DNA of 64,000 nucleotides from the NCBI GenBank assembly GCA_963170055.1, contig CAUJGJ010000040.1, positions 1,490,301-1,554,300 of the forward strand, in the 5' to 3' direction. This stretch comes from Halisarca cf. caerulea. Taxonomy: Eukaryota; Porifera; Demospongiae; Chondrillida; Halisarcidae. The position numbers and the translations under genes were made by a program. Under the pieces are notes generated by a model, which saw only the letters and a list, made by a program, of their open reading frames with translations, was not told the origin of the DNA and did no database searches. Each line of letters opens with the position of its first letter. The first letter of the stretch is position 1. Below are positions 12,203 through 23,938 of the stretch, piece by piece.

Positions 12203-14200
12203 GTGATCGTACTTGAGAAAAGGGGTACTTTGGTGGGTAGGTATGCTTTGAGGTAAGCGTTAAAGCAAAGTTAGTGTCAACTTTTCGAAATCTGTTTTTT
12301 CACTTCATACACCTTAAAATACTATATTCTATCGTTTCTGAAAGTTTCAGGGCAATCCGTTCCTTTTGCACTGAGTTATGGCACCCATTATTCACGTAGC
12401 CAATTTTGATTACATTTCCTTTGTGGTCATGTTGATTTCCCGTATACATTGTTATACTAAAGAGCGGAAGTAAAGTTAAAACGTGCCATCATGCATATCT
12501 GCAAGTTTACGTAAAATCGATATTTTTTGCATATAACTTCCGACAGGAACCTCGTATGAAGCCGCTGTTATCACCTCGTTAGAACACGTCCGAATGATAC
12601 CACAAGCGCATTTTCGATTAACCCTTAATTGTTTGCGTTTCCGGTGAAAATCTAGACCCTTAACGTTTGTAAGCCAGATATCTGGCGCAAACTTCAAGCT
12701 TTAATATAGCCGGTATTTTGCTTGTGAAACTTTCTTATATGCTTATTATGTTGTCATAGCATATTAGGTAGACTTCATCAGCCCTTGTTTGCACTTATTC
12801 AGTCGGTTTTCCGTCTTGTCGGCGAAGTAAGACTTCCATAAGCTAAGTCTTGCAATACGTGCGCATTTACAGATATTGTTTTAAGGTTTGAACTGATGCC
12901 TAGTGCATAAAAAGCTTTATACACGTTGCATTCTACACGAAGAAAACCATTTCTAAACAGAAAAGCGTCTACTGTCCATTTCATGGAGAATACTAAAAAC
13001 AGTTTATCCGTACTAACTTCAGATATGAACGGAAAACTACCTGATTAATTCCAGAAGATTGTGATCGCTAAAATCCTCTTCATGAGTACCTTCATCCACA
13101 TTTCAAGTAATGAAAAACGATGTAGAACTAAAATTAGGCGAGAAATCCACTAAAATGTTTCAGATACGCAACATGGGTAGCCATTTTTGGTCAGTAAACT
13201 ATTGAATTTTTCGTATATCTATTGACGTTTCTTGTAAATTTTTGTATGATAGCAACTTTTAACAGGCTGTATCTTCTTTTGTACTGATCGCACAAGGTTG
13301 ATACTATACAAAGTTACATATGTATCCAGTATTAACACACAGATAAAGAATCAATATTATAGGACGAAATTGCAAAATACGAACTTTAAGGGGTCGCGCC
13401 AGAAAACTGGCTTATAAACGTTTAAGGGTTAAAACCACCAAAATACCCCCGCATGTGGGACATGTCCAGATTTGTTATGATAGTGCTCCTCAGTTTGCAT
13501 AGGGGTGAAACGTTATCTTTCGGCGCCTATAAGTTATTAGTCACGCATTTATCCCGTGATTCGAGCTGTTATTTGGGCGTATACGAAAGATGAATCCGCA
13601 TTTAGTGACGTTTTCTGTCGTCACAGTTGTTTTGTCACATGATGGCTCGTGACCTAACTGGATGTTCTTCGGAATTCTAGTTTTCAGCTGGGTGCTACGC
13701 GAGGGAACAAGCTGGAGACAGTTTCTTGGTGCGAGCGTCGAGCTATTTATCGAATACAACTTTTCCATGTGGGGGCAAGAGAACTTTTGTTCCTGCCCGA
13801 AGTTATAGGAGCTTGAATTTTACGTTTTGAGGGCCAATTTTGCAGATCTCGGCTTTGGAGAGGAATTGTTGATGCCCCCGCATGGAAAAGTTAGTGAATG
13901 TGTTGCTATAGCTATTTATGTGAAAAAATAGTCTTAGACACGTTCCTCCATGTAGCACCCAAAGCGTTTCGCTTTTAAGTAGGGCTTAGAAAAACCTCAC
14001 TAGCTTCTTCGTGATAATTACAGGCCTCTCAACAGGGAAATTATCGAAACGTTTATAAGTCTACCTACTTGTTAAGCCCTCGTTTGATGCTCTAAACCTT
14101 CTACAAGTTGAGAACTGAAGCTATAAAAAAGATCGAAATTTTCACACCTCCGAATTAGCGTGGACATGTCCCACATGCGCCTTTCCCCAAGTATGGTCAC
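12203..14200. mobile_element. Second 4 bp-duplication element, carrying a nested element
   Basis: The left end GTGATCGTACTTGAGAAAAG and the inverted right end (...CCAAGTATGGTCAC) are homologous to the termini of 10818-11352. The flanks are AAAG at 12199-12202 and 14201-14204. The right terminal repeat is interrupted at 13450-14179 by a CGCATGT-family element; without it the host element is about 1.27 kb. A related left end lies near 17716 and a related right end near 19935-19970. Internal frames (12476-12697, 12799-12984) have no recognisable product. 11894-12202, just upstream, shows nothing. Confidence 0.75.
13450..14179. mobile_element. CGCATGT-family MITE, 730 bp, 2 bp duplication CC
   Basis: The termini CGCATGTGGGACATGTCC and GGACATGTCCCACATGCG are near-perfect inverted repeats. 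CC precedes (13448-13449) and follows (14180-14181). The element sits inside the right terminal repeat of 12203-14200, and joining across it recreates the matching ACCCC-TTT-CCAAG sequence. A sister copy is at 62933-63604. Confidence 0.8.
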
Positions 14201-14204
14201 AAAG

Positions 14205-16799
14205 TTTAGTTCTTATTGAAGATGTACATAAATATTCAACTACATTAATACTCAACTTAGTAATGTTGTATATAACAAGGCACAAATCAAAAGTGAATAG
14301 TAATTTGGTAAGTATTACAGAATAGACAAAATTAATGGTGAAGCCCTTGATGAATAATGTTATCAATGTTATAGCTGTCCAAAAAATATGTTTACTGTAA
14401 GATGCTGTGCAGTTCAGACTATGCTGATCCTAAATGCTCAATTGTCCTATTTCTTGGATGCCCATTTTGTGTCAACTCAATTATACAAAAGTATAGCAGA
14501 TTATGGAATTTCATCCTCCCAGTCCACTAAAGTCCGCACCTGCTGCAATTTCCAGGGCTTCCACAAGGTGGTGTAAGACAAGACCCCTTGCCAGTGCACC
14601 TTGATGCCGTTGTTTTCATGCATCAGCCAATTGCGGGTTCTGATGAACATCCTTCTGAAGCACTGCCACAAGGCTCCCCTATGTTAAACTGGATATATTC
14701 TCCACGCTTCTTCTGACCAGACTATACAGAGGTCAGTACAATCCTGTGCATACCTATTACAAGTAAAAAAATTGTAGCAATGATCAATCACGTATATCAG
14801 TCTGGGAGTATCTGTGATAATATGATGCATGAAGTCTATAATATTATATGCATTTGAGGAGCACAATTTTGATCTGTTCTGGGGTTCGCAAATTTGGTGC
14901 CCCAAGTCTGCTCTGGTGTTTACAAATTCGGTGTTCCAAGTCGGCTCTGGGGTTAACAAATTCGGTGCCCAAGTGCCCTGGGATTCACAAATTCATTGCC
15001 ACAAGTCTGCTCTGATTTTCACAAATTTTGTGCCACTTTTACGAAGGGGCTATCATATAAATCATGATGTACAGTGGGATTAGAATACTGAATAATTTTC
15101 TGACAGCAGCTGTTTGAAGGGAACTCATACAAGAGTAGATTTGTAACGGATGTCCTAATATCTATAAGGCATACTTATCCTGTAAAAATTAATGGTTATA
15201 TTTGCATCCCATACCTTGTAAACCACAAACACATGTGGGACATAATCAACATTTGTTATGATAGAGCTCCTCAGTTTGCATATAGTGATATAACATTATT
15301 CTGGGCACCTACAAAGTATTTCTCACACAGTTACACAGGTGAGTTATGTGCACATAGAAGAAATTTCAAAATGGCCACTGCAAAAGTTGGTCAAAAATAC
15401 ACCCCTTTCTTTTCTTTCACAGTGCATAATAAGGAAACATGAAGGTGGAAGTGTTTATTTGAACACTTTAACTCTCCATTTCTTCACTTTGTTAGCTTCT
15501 AAATAACATATTGAAGGAAAAAAATGGAACTAATCTGATGTATACAATTTTAATTTCATCCCAAAATGCACTGTATTCAGTGATCCTGTGGAGACAAGCT
15601 ATCTACGACAAAGAGTTCTTTGGAACAGTAGCTAACTTTTCACCGTAGCACATTTAGAAATTCCACTTCGTACCAAAGATGTGCAAGTTTTTCTGGTCTT
15701 TTTGGAAAAATATTTTACAAACACGTGCACATAAAACAAAAGGAACAAGCTTTCAAGATGCGCTACGGTGAAAAGTTAGTCTTACCCTTTGTGAACAAGC
15801 TTGCAAATTCTCAAAGGTCCAACGGGTCATCTTTATCGGCGCATGTTGAGAAGAATTTTAGCTTCTCCAAATATCTTTCTTCTTCTCGTAGTCACACCAA
15901 TGTCAGGTGACTTTGGCTCATACGTTTACATTACGTCATGAATAGGAATGGTCATGGAAGCTTCAAGGTGACTTAGACTACATGTGTGTTTTCATCTCTC
16001 CATTTGTATAACAGGTGTATCTTGTCCCTGACTCCAACGATTCAACAGGTAACTATTATTGCCATTCAGAGCATTTGGATAGTGCTGAACGAAGGTCAGG
16101 ATAAGAATTGTCGGTTAGGTACCCCCTGCATGGTTTTGTACGAAATAATGCTCCAAGAATGCCCTCGAGATCACTTGTTGTAAGGTACTGATACTAATAA
16201 GCCTAGCAAACAGCCCAATTATGAACATTTGAGCTATTAATATGTGCAATATCACCGTACTGTTCACTCAGTTCTTCAGTAAACCATACTGCGCAACAAG
16301 CGATTTCAAGGGCATTTGCTCGTACAAAACCATGCAAAGAATACCTAACCTGACGATTCACAATAAATATGCAAAACCTAACCGTTGTTCAGCTCAATAG
16401 CACTAGTTCGGATCCATTTCTAGATGAGCAGTAACCAACGTGTCACAACTGGTCAGTCATCTTTTGGTCATATAAATCGCTCATGATCTGGCTAGCAAAG
16501 GTTTTACAATGTAATCACATTCTTATTACCATAGAAACGCCCCTCTAAAGCTCAACGTGTACATAGCCTACCTGCGTATCTTGTGATTAGGGCTGCTATT
16601 TGGGCATATATGGAAGCCTAATCCATGTTTGGTGACGTTTAGTGCCATCACTGCTGGTTTGTCACATACTCGCATATGACCCAACTTGCTGTTCTTCGGG
16701 ATAAATTTTAAGTTTTCTACTGGGTACAATGCACAGAATTGCCGAGGAAAATTTTCTTTACTTTGTATTGGGAGTTCACTACACAAGCCAACTTTCCAT
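14205..16799. other. Gene-poor repeat mosaic
   Basis: About 15229-15440 fuses a CGCATGT-type start (ACATGTGGGACAT) with a CGCAGGT-type start (ACAGGTGAGTTATG ... AAAATGGCCACTGC). 16520-16575 is a right end of the CGCAGGT family (AAACGCCCCTCT ... CCTACCTGCG) abutting a partial CGCATGT-family body to about 16870. No frame in the region shows a recognisable protein. Confidence 0.45.
14872..15032. repeat. Imperfect tandem repeat, about 36 bp unit, 4-5 copies
   Basis: Successive units carry TCTGCTCTGG, CACAAATT or ACAAATTCGG, and GTGCCCCAAGT in order. The plus-strand frame through it (NKFGAQVP-like) follows the repeat and is not called a gene. Confidence 0.65.
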
Positions 16800-17683
16800 G
16801 TATGTAGTGATGATATACAAAAGTCAGGATTTTCTTTGCAAAAAATGTGGTATATAATATTAAGTATTTTGGCACATTAACACATTGACAACCATTAGAA
16901 CTGGAAGTGGAAATTTGCACCTAATTTATTGGCAATAACATGGAGTGCACAACTGCTAAAAATGGATTCATCACAATTTCCAAGCAGGCCAAGTCTACAG
17001 GCCCAGTCTTCTGAAATTGCCTTCAGGGCTAGAATGTTTGTTGACCTCCAAAACAAGTAATTCGAGTTAAAAACTCATGGGGGCTGCCGCCCCACGCACT
17101 CGAATCACTTGCAAAGCATTGGAGGGTAAGTGCACAGCTGAACATTCATAGAACATACTGTTTATTGTAACTGGACGATTGTTTTGAAAACAATTGCCAT
17201 ATTTGGCAATTGTTTTCAAAACAATTCCTATAACTCATTCCTGTATAAATTCATACTTCTCTATTGCTATTATATAAATTCTCTATTATAAGACTTTTCT
17301 TCAATTCCATATTATATATATATATATATATCGGACGAGCGTTACACACCAGAAGTCCAAATGAAAACAATATAGTGGCTGCCTGCGGCAGCCCCTAAAA
17401 AGAGAAAGGTTGCATAATGATTGAATTTCACTGTGATAACCAGTGGTTGTTGTAAGGTATGTTTTTGTTGATACTAAATATGTGTTGTGGCTATTGGGTA
17501 CAAATTGTAGGAGTTCAGTATACATTCTTCAGCACACATTGCTAGCTCAGCACTCTTATGATTTTGTGATCCATGAACTCACACCTGTATATATGTTGGA
17601 TGTACGTATCGCATGAAAGTAATTGACTGTATGTATTCCTTATGGTCTTGTTCTGTACCTTATAATGTGATGTGCATAGCAGG
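16800..17683. repeat. Left copy of a dispersed duplication, interrupted by a hairpin element
   Basis: This segment, minus 17054-17400, aligns collinearly with 19346-19877. Shared landmarks are GTAGTGATGATNTACAA, TTAACACATTGACAACCATT, TTCAGGGCTAGAATGT, GAAAGGTTGCATNATGATTG and GTGATGTGCATAGCAGG. The duplication predates the insertion at 17054. Confidence 0.8.
17054..17400 (-). mobile_element. Helentron-like non-autonomous element, about 350 bp
   Basis: Read on the minus strand, the element begins with a small GC-rich foldback (GGGGCTGCC...GGCAGCC), then ATTGTTTTCATTTGGAC, a (TA)n tract and a perfect palindrome built on ATTGTTTTGAAAACAAT. It ends with a foldback of AAGTNATTCGAG against CTCGAATTACTT. 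A ~95% identical copy is at 30946-31300 and related ones at 21968-22246 and 52340-52646. The unfilled duplicate at 19591-19606 (CCTCCAAACAGAAAGG) fixes the limits. The layout (internal microsatellite, hairpin end, no clear target duplication) resembles Helentron-derived elements such as DINE/HINE; that assignment is inference. Confidence 0.65.
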
Positions 17684-19345
17684 TAAGGAAGATTACTAAA
17701 GATTAATGTATTTAACCATGCTTGGAAAAAGGGGTATTTTTGGTGGGTTTCATCGAAAATGCACTTTCGTATCATTCAAATGCTCTCTCAATGTTCTATA
17801 TAACAAGACAATAATGGTGGCTTCATATGAGTTTCCTGTTGTAAGTTATAAGTGAAGATACCCATTTTACATAAACTTGCAGTCTGTTTAGTATAGCAAT
17901 GTATATGGAAAATCAACATAACCACAAATGGATTGTTTACGGAAAAATGGAGACTACAGTCTTTTTGTCCTTTGTAAGAAGGTCGTCTGTTTTGAGGAGG
18001 TCCAAAATGTATTGAAACCATAGGAGAAATATTTTGGGACCTCAAGTTGTGTCCTTTGTAGAGATTGCCCTTGTTTCGGAGAGTCCACTATCAGAGATTT
18101 CACTGTATGGCACATGTGCCCCAATTGCGATGTATATTTACATCAACCTTTCCCCTTTTACTCTCTATAGTAAGCCAAGCTCAAACATTTCAACATTGGA
18201 AGACTAAAGATAGGGCTGGGTAATGATATATACTTGGAAAGTGCTTCCTCCAATTTAAAATTTTGAGTGATGTTATCACAAAGAAGACGAAAACATAAGA
18301 TGAACATTGACTGATGATTATTATAACTTATGCAAATACAACATCTGCAAAAGTAAAATGTACAAAACATAAGAAATACGGACAGCAGATGATAATACAG
18401 TGGAATATCCGATAATGGACACTCCAAAATAGGGACAATCTCCACACTAAGGACACAGTTTGAGGTCCCAAGATAATTCCTCCCTATCGTTATAATAAAT
18501 TTTGTATCTCACAATAAGGACAACCTCCTGACAAACTACAAAAATTCTGTCCCAAAGCATCCTGTTTGAGCTTTCTGAAAAGGGAAAAATACATTCTTCT
18601 TTGGAGGTAATGAATAGCTGCAGGTAAACTTGACCAAATTGAGTGCCTTAAATGGAGACTACAGTCACCAGAAGTACCTCATGAAGAGGTTAAGGATAGA
18701 AACTACCATTTTCCAGAAGGCTGAATTGTTAGATCATTTATGTACATCCCCGTCCACTGACTATCTCTCAACACTTAAGAAAACATCCCAAAATGGTGAT
18801 GTAATCCAGTGAATGATAGTGCACTACTTGATACAACTGGATAGTATCCTTATATCAATCGATGTCAATTAAACTGATATGAAGATTTTACATAGACAGA
18901 TGCCTTACAAATTTGTACCCATGAATGAAATGTAATGATATACCATACACAAGACTGAGCACTTTTGGTGTCAAAGTACAATACGAAGCTGAGGCAAGGT
19001 TGCATTTCAATGAAGTCCCAGGATGTGGGTGATAACTAAAAGGTACCCCATAGAAAATGCTCAGACTTATGATGCTAATGTGCATGGGACAAGTGATTGA
19101 AGTGTCACAAGGTAATGATTGCCTGTTGGGCATTATGGCTTAGGTAGTGATGCATCATGATGAAATTTATTACCCACCTAAAGTCTATACAATGGATACT
19201 GTATATCAGTTTTACTACGGAACCCCTGCCAGTACATGCATGCTGCCTTTGACAAACGATTCCGAATACAGTGGAAAATGCTATGTCACAACTGGTTTCG
19301 CAAAATTCTGACCTATTATCCATTTTGGCATATTAATCAATGTGC
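17684..19345. other. Intergenic, remnants of pogo-like and 4 bp-family repeats
   Basis: 17716-17755 resembles the left end of the GTGACC family (CATGCTTGGAAAAAGGGG ... GGTGGG). 17990-18115 and 18397-18560 resemble pogo-type ends (GAGATTTCACTGTA; ACAGTGGAATATCCGATAAT). No supported gene; short frames at 18158-18445 and 18888-19133 have no recognisable content. Confidence 0.45.
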
Positions 19346-19877
19346 CGTATGTAGTGATGATGTACAATAGTCAGGAATTTCTTTGTAAAAAATGTGGTAT
19401 ATAAATAAGCAATTTGGCACATTAACACATTGACAACCATTAGAACTGAAAGTGGAAATTTGCACCTAATTTATTGGCAATATCATGGAGTGCTGAAATG
19501 CCAAAAATTGATTCATCACATCTTGCAAGCAGGTCAGATCTGCATTCCCAGTCTTTTGAAGTTGTCCTTCAGGGCTAGAATGTCTGTCTACCTCCAAACA
19601 GAAAGGTTGCATGATGATTGAATTTCACTGTGATAACCCGTGGTTGTTGTAAGGTATGTTGTTGCTGGTACTAAGTGTTGTGGCTTATGGGTACAAATTA
19701 TAGGAGTTCAGTATACATTCTTCAACACACATTGGTAACTCAGCACTCTTTTGATTTTGTGATCCGTGAACTTGCACCTGTATGCCGGGATGTACGTATC
19801 ACAGTGATGACAGTAATCTACTGTATGTATTCCTTGTTGTCTTGTTTTGTACTTTGCAATGTGATGTGCATAGCAGG
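19346..19877. repeat. Right, unfilled copy of the dispersed duplication
   Basis: The partner of 16800-17683. It lacks the 347 bp hairpin element and so gives the pre-insertion sequence at about 19600. Confidence 0.8.
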
Positions 19878-21261
19878 CATTTCATCAAAGAAGGTTGTTA
19901 TTTTAACAGTTATCTCAAAGCATATAATATATATCTACCCACCAAAGTAGCCCTTTTCCAAGTATGCTCACATATTCCTTAGAATTCTTGCAGCAATGGG
20001 TGATCAGTATGCACAATTCTTGAAAACCTTTTCATCATTGCATGAAAGTCAATCAAGGCTCCATTTTAGTAGCTGTGGCTATAAATATAATTATAATCTT
20101 AACAGGCAAACTGCCTATTATAATCTGCCAATACCTACAAGGTCTAATAAACCTCCAAATATTCTTTCCAAAAATATTTATGTTTATATATACAGTAGTT
20201 AATATACATGGTTGCATGCACAACTGCATGTTTTGTATGTAGTTCATGTGTACTTTCCACAAAATATTGATTTAAGGTCCACAATACAACAGTTAACACT
20301 AGTGCTTTAATGAGGATCATGTTTCCCACCAATGAACTCAATGTACGGTGTAAACGTAACAGTACAGGACATATTACCGCATACCATGCATGCTCCCCTG
20401 TCAGTCTCATTGAAGATTGAACTTTTTTGGGCACTTTTGGTTTAACTCCTGTAGGTTATCTTGTAGGTTATCTTGCACAGACTACATTTGTAGCTTTGTC
20501 ATTTTGTTTGTTGTACTTCGCTTGTTTGGATCAAAATAAGTTAAGTAACTACAACTATCCAATGCGTGAAGCAAGATTTGGTTGTGATTGGCCGTTTTGA
20601 CCATTTTTGAAGCTTGTTAGCAGTGAACGGAACGTTCTTCCTGCTAAGTTGCTAGAGAACGTCAAAGAAGTCTTGACTGCGCTTAATATAACAGTATTTC
20701 TGCCTGGATTTGCAGAAATGCTCTGTTCACAGGAGTAATCAGCTTCAAAGAGGTCAAATTCTAGCATAAAGAGGGAGGCATACTCATCGTATAATTTCGG
20801 TATGTATCTTTCTTTATACACAAGCAATTACTATGAAACCTGTATTATTGAATTCAGTGTTGAATTTTCAATTGCTTAAATGGTCGCACGTCAAAATCAG
20901 TGTAAGTTATGTCATTGTGAAAGACTGCAGGGTGAGCCACATTTGTGGTCCATGCAAGATAAAGGGTTAAGAGATCCAGCATGGTTGTAGGCAACTTCTG
21001 CATCTTATGAAATCCTCATTTTTAATCAGAATCCTGATAAAATTCTATCAATAGGATATTATACTTACCCTCTGGGATACAGGGTGGCATGTGATTATGC
21101 ACTGGCATGTTTTCAGCCTCCTCCCCATTTGATTTAAAAGCATGGTATGATGAGTAATTGTAGCTGTGTTGTTAGCAGATATTTGCAAGAATCAGGAAAC
21201 ATTGTACTTCAACAATTACCAGACAAGGAAGGATATATTCTCAAACTGCAGCAAGATCAAA
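19878..21261. other. Intergenic, upstream of the secreted-protein gene
   Basis: 19935-19970 resembles an inverted GTGACC-family end (CCCACCAAAGTAGCCC). 20444-20475 contains a short direct duplication of GTAGGTTATCTTG. The rest, including the reverse frame at 20555-20827, shows no recognisable gene. Confidence 0.4.
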
Positions 21262-22817
21262 ATGATTTTGAGTGTGAATCTCGTTGTAGCCTATCTGACT
21301 GTAGTGATCTTGCAGTGGGAGGTTTCAGGAGGTAGGCTATTTGTACACTGATTGCTGTATATGTATAAAACTGCTTCAGAGCACACAAATACCTTTCTGG
21401 ACCAAAATCTATGATTTTTCACTTTACACCAGTTACTCAAGAGTATACTGTATGCCCTTACTTCATACCCGAGAAGATCCTTGTACATACAGAATGCTTA
21501 GTACTGGTGTCTGTGCATGTGACTGAGATATATAGGTGTATAAAAGTTTATGCTATAATTTTCACAGTTCAATTCCATAAAATGTGCAGTATAGACACAT
21601 GCTAAATTTAATAGTTTTCATTGTCTTGTGTAAATTTTGCTATGAGAACCTAATTTTCTTGTCTTGCATATTCTTTCAGTTTGGGTGTCTAGCGACACTA
21701 TGCCCAATGCACAAAGCTACATGACAAGTACCTCGGAGTCCACGTCCCTGGTTGACAACCTCAACCCTAGTTCTACAAGTATTGTGTCCAGTTGCGTTGT
21801 GCAGAATGAAGACCCCAACACTAGCCCTAGCCCCATTGCTTTAGACCCAGAGATTTGCGATTGCAGTGATGATGATGCTACAGGAAACCTAACAAAGAAG
21901 GAAATTGAAGAAAAAATTAACACAGTCCGGAGATGTTGTGAGTATTATAAGTATTTTTCATCAAATATTTTTGTGCCGCCCATATCGTTTTTGCTTTCAC
22001 CAGAAGTGTCCATGATGCATGCAATGATGTCTACATAATATCAACAACATTGAGGACATTAGAGTAGCACTCAATCTATCAGCTATATTTGGATAAATTT
22101 GTGTATTTCCCCCTTATTTCATTGGCGAAGAGTCTTTTAGAGCTGAAGATTACTTCATGGTGTTCCACAACGACAATTTCAACTTGATTTGAGTTTCTAT
22201 GCAGGGCCGTAGGCTGACCACAAGTTTTGTAAGATTCAAATAGTTTGTTTTCTGCCACACACCATGATTCATTGAAAATATTATGGCTTAGTTTACAACT
22301 AAAATAATTGCAGTCTGCATGGTTTAATTTTTTTTTTAAATTTGCAATTTGCAATTCTTATACTTTCCATAATGACAGTAAAATATGGGAAAACATCTGA
22401 CTCTGTTCAGCACATCATAGCATTGGTGCTCTGACTTAAGAGAGAAATATACCCACTTATGACACAAAGAAAACATAATGTATATATATTCATGGGGCTT
22501 AGAAGCTTTGTATGTACTCAAGCTAAATCTCTTACCTACTAGTATTCTTTATTCGTCTCTTAGGTGATCCATGCAGACCAAACGAAGATGGTGTACTCAG
22601 CATTAAGAGCATTGAACTTTCGGATGGGGAAGTTACCAGCAAACTGGGTACACGACAGAACACCAATAGTATCTGTGTGGTGCGAATCAGGTACAAATGC
22701 AAAAAATACTATAAGCCCAGGTACACAAGATCGGAATTTGTATGCTTTCATGTTTTTGGAGGTTTTGTTCCAGGTGGTGTTCCCAGAAGGGCAAGACCGT
22801 CAATCTGCGTGAAATAG
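21262..22817 (+). CDS. Small secreted cysteine-rich protein, three exons
   Basis: Three exons join in phase: 21262-21331 (donor GAG|GTAGG), 21680-21937 (acceptor CTTTCAG, donor GTT|GTGAGT) and 22564-22817 (acceptor CTCTTAG, stop TAG), giving 193 residues. Exon 1 encodes a signal peptide, MILSVNLVVAYLTVVILQW, ending EVSG. The next ~85 residues are Ser/Thr/Asp/Asn-rich and low-complexity. Then come KKEIEEKINTVRRCC, DPCRPNEDG, and a basic stretch with ICVVRIRYKCKK. The mature part has ten cysteines, suggesting a disulfide-bonded extracellular factor. I do not recognise the family; a cystine-knot-like ligand is one guess. An extra splice at CCCAG|GTACAC (about 22717) could change the C-terminus. 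The second intron holds a Helentron-like element. A different frame of exon 1 is also open, so the upstream structure could be larger. Confidence 0.55.
21968..22246 (+). mobile_element. Diverged Helentron-like element in an intron
   Basis: It aligns with 52340-52646 from TTTTTGTGCCGCCC through CCAGAAGTGTCC to the CAGGGCCGTAGGC hairpin region, but the terminal foldback is worn (GATTTGAG against GATTCAAAT). It lies in intron 2 of the secreted-protein gene. Confidence 0.5.
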
Positions 22818-23260
22818 TATGAACATGCCAGGAAATGAAGGAATCAGACCTCTACCCTATACAGCTTGCTGCATTATTTCCATATCAATTATATCCTATA
22901 GCCAAAATATTATGTGATTACATGATTGAACTATTGAACGATTGAAGTATTATTGCAATTGAAATGTATTTAACTTGAAAGTTGCCAAACCCATGGAGTA
23001 TGTTTGTATAGGGCATGCCCAAATGAGTGTTGTGATATTTTATATGGGAGAACAACTGAGACAAGCGATACAAAACAGCTACTACGAGGATACAGTTTCA
23101 TAATCTTGTAGAAATTACATGCACAGTAAGGATTTATGGACGTGCAATTAAATAGAAAGATAAATAGTGATATAACACCAAAGCAAAAACTGGGGGTTAA
23201 TTTTAGTGCCTACGAAGCATCGGCCATTCTATGTTATGTCCAAAATCGGACATAACTCAC
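22818..23260. other. Intergenic; right end of a CGCAGGT element
   Basis: 23190-23267 carries an end of the CGCAGGT family (GGCCATTCTATGTTATG ... CTCACCTGCG). Its terminal CAGGTGAGT, on the minus strand, coincides with the splice donor of the proline-rich exon next door. No left end is seen; 22818-23180 has nothing recognisable. Confidence 0.45.
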
Positions 23261-23938
23261 CTGCGCAGTCGGTGGAGGTACTGGTATGCTTGAAGACGGT
23301 AGGGGAGTTACAGTTGGTGGAGGTACTGACAGCCTGGGTGTTACATTGGGTGGAGGAACTGGTATGCTTGAAGACGGCGGGGACGTTACAGTCGGTGGAG
23401 GTACTGACAGCCTGGGTGTTACATTGGGTGGAGGAACTGGTATGCTTGAAGACGGCGGGGACGTTACAGTCGGTGGAGGTACTGACAGCCTGGGTGTTAC
23501 ATTTGGTGGAGGTACTGGTATGCTTGAAGATGGCAGGGGAGTTACAGTCGGTGGAGGTACTGACAGCCTGGGTGCTACATTTGGTGGAGGTACTGGTATA
23601 CTTGAAGATGGCAGGGGTAAGAAAGCCAACTGGGTTCAAGTGTTTGGCGGCAACTGCCCTTTGTTGGCATAGACTAGATCTCTCACTGCACCCAAGGACT
23701 GGAAATTTCTTTGGTATTGGTAAAAGTTTGGCGGTACCCATTGGTATAGAGGTATCTGTACGGGTCCTTCGTAGATATGGGGGCAACACAAGTTCAGCGA
23801 TCGACAACCTGATGCTGGACTGGAATGCCTTCCTCTGAATTCGTCATGTTTCCAGTACCTTTTACCTGGGTGGTGTTCGCCATGGTCTCGAGTAGGGTGA
23901 CGGTGAGGGCTATGTTCTCTATAAGGCGAACCATTCAT
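23261..23938 (-). pseudogene. Proline-rich repeat exon with one in-frame TGA
   Basis: From ATG at 23938 the frame encodes MNGSPYREHSPHRHPTRDHG and then a Tyr/Gln/Pro-rich segment ending KGQLPPNT. It meets a single TGA at 23636-23638 and continues in the same frame into four and a half 26-residue repeats of the type IPVPPPNVTPRLSVPPPTVT. It ends at GCAG|GTGAGT, a strong donor (junction 23261/23260), so a further exon is expected at lower coordinates. The frame on both sides of the stop has consistent low-complexity composition, suggesting one exon broken by a nonsense change, a terminal codon before an alternative isoform, or a base error. Another reverse frame (STSTDCN repeats) is also open, so the frame choice rests on the donor and the Pro repeat. 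No known function. Confidence 0.35.
23284..23616. repeat. 78 bp tandem repeat, about 4.3 copies
   Basis: The units combine a 45 bp block (GGTGGAGG...GTATGCTTGAAGA) and a 33 bp block (GGTGGAGGTACTGACAGCC). 78 is a multiple of three, so each unit adds 26 residues without a frameshift. Confidence 0.8.
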
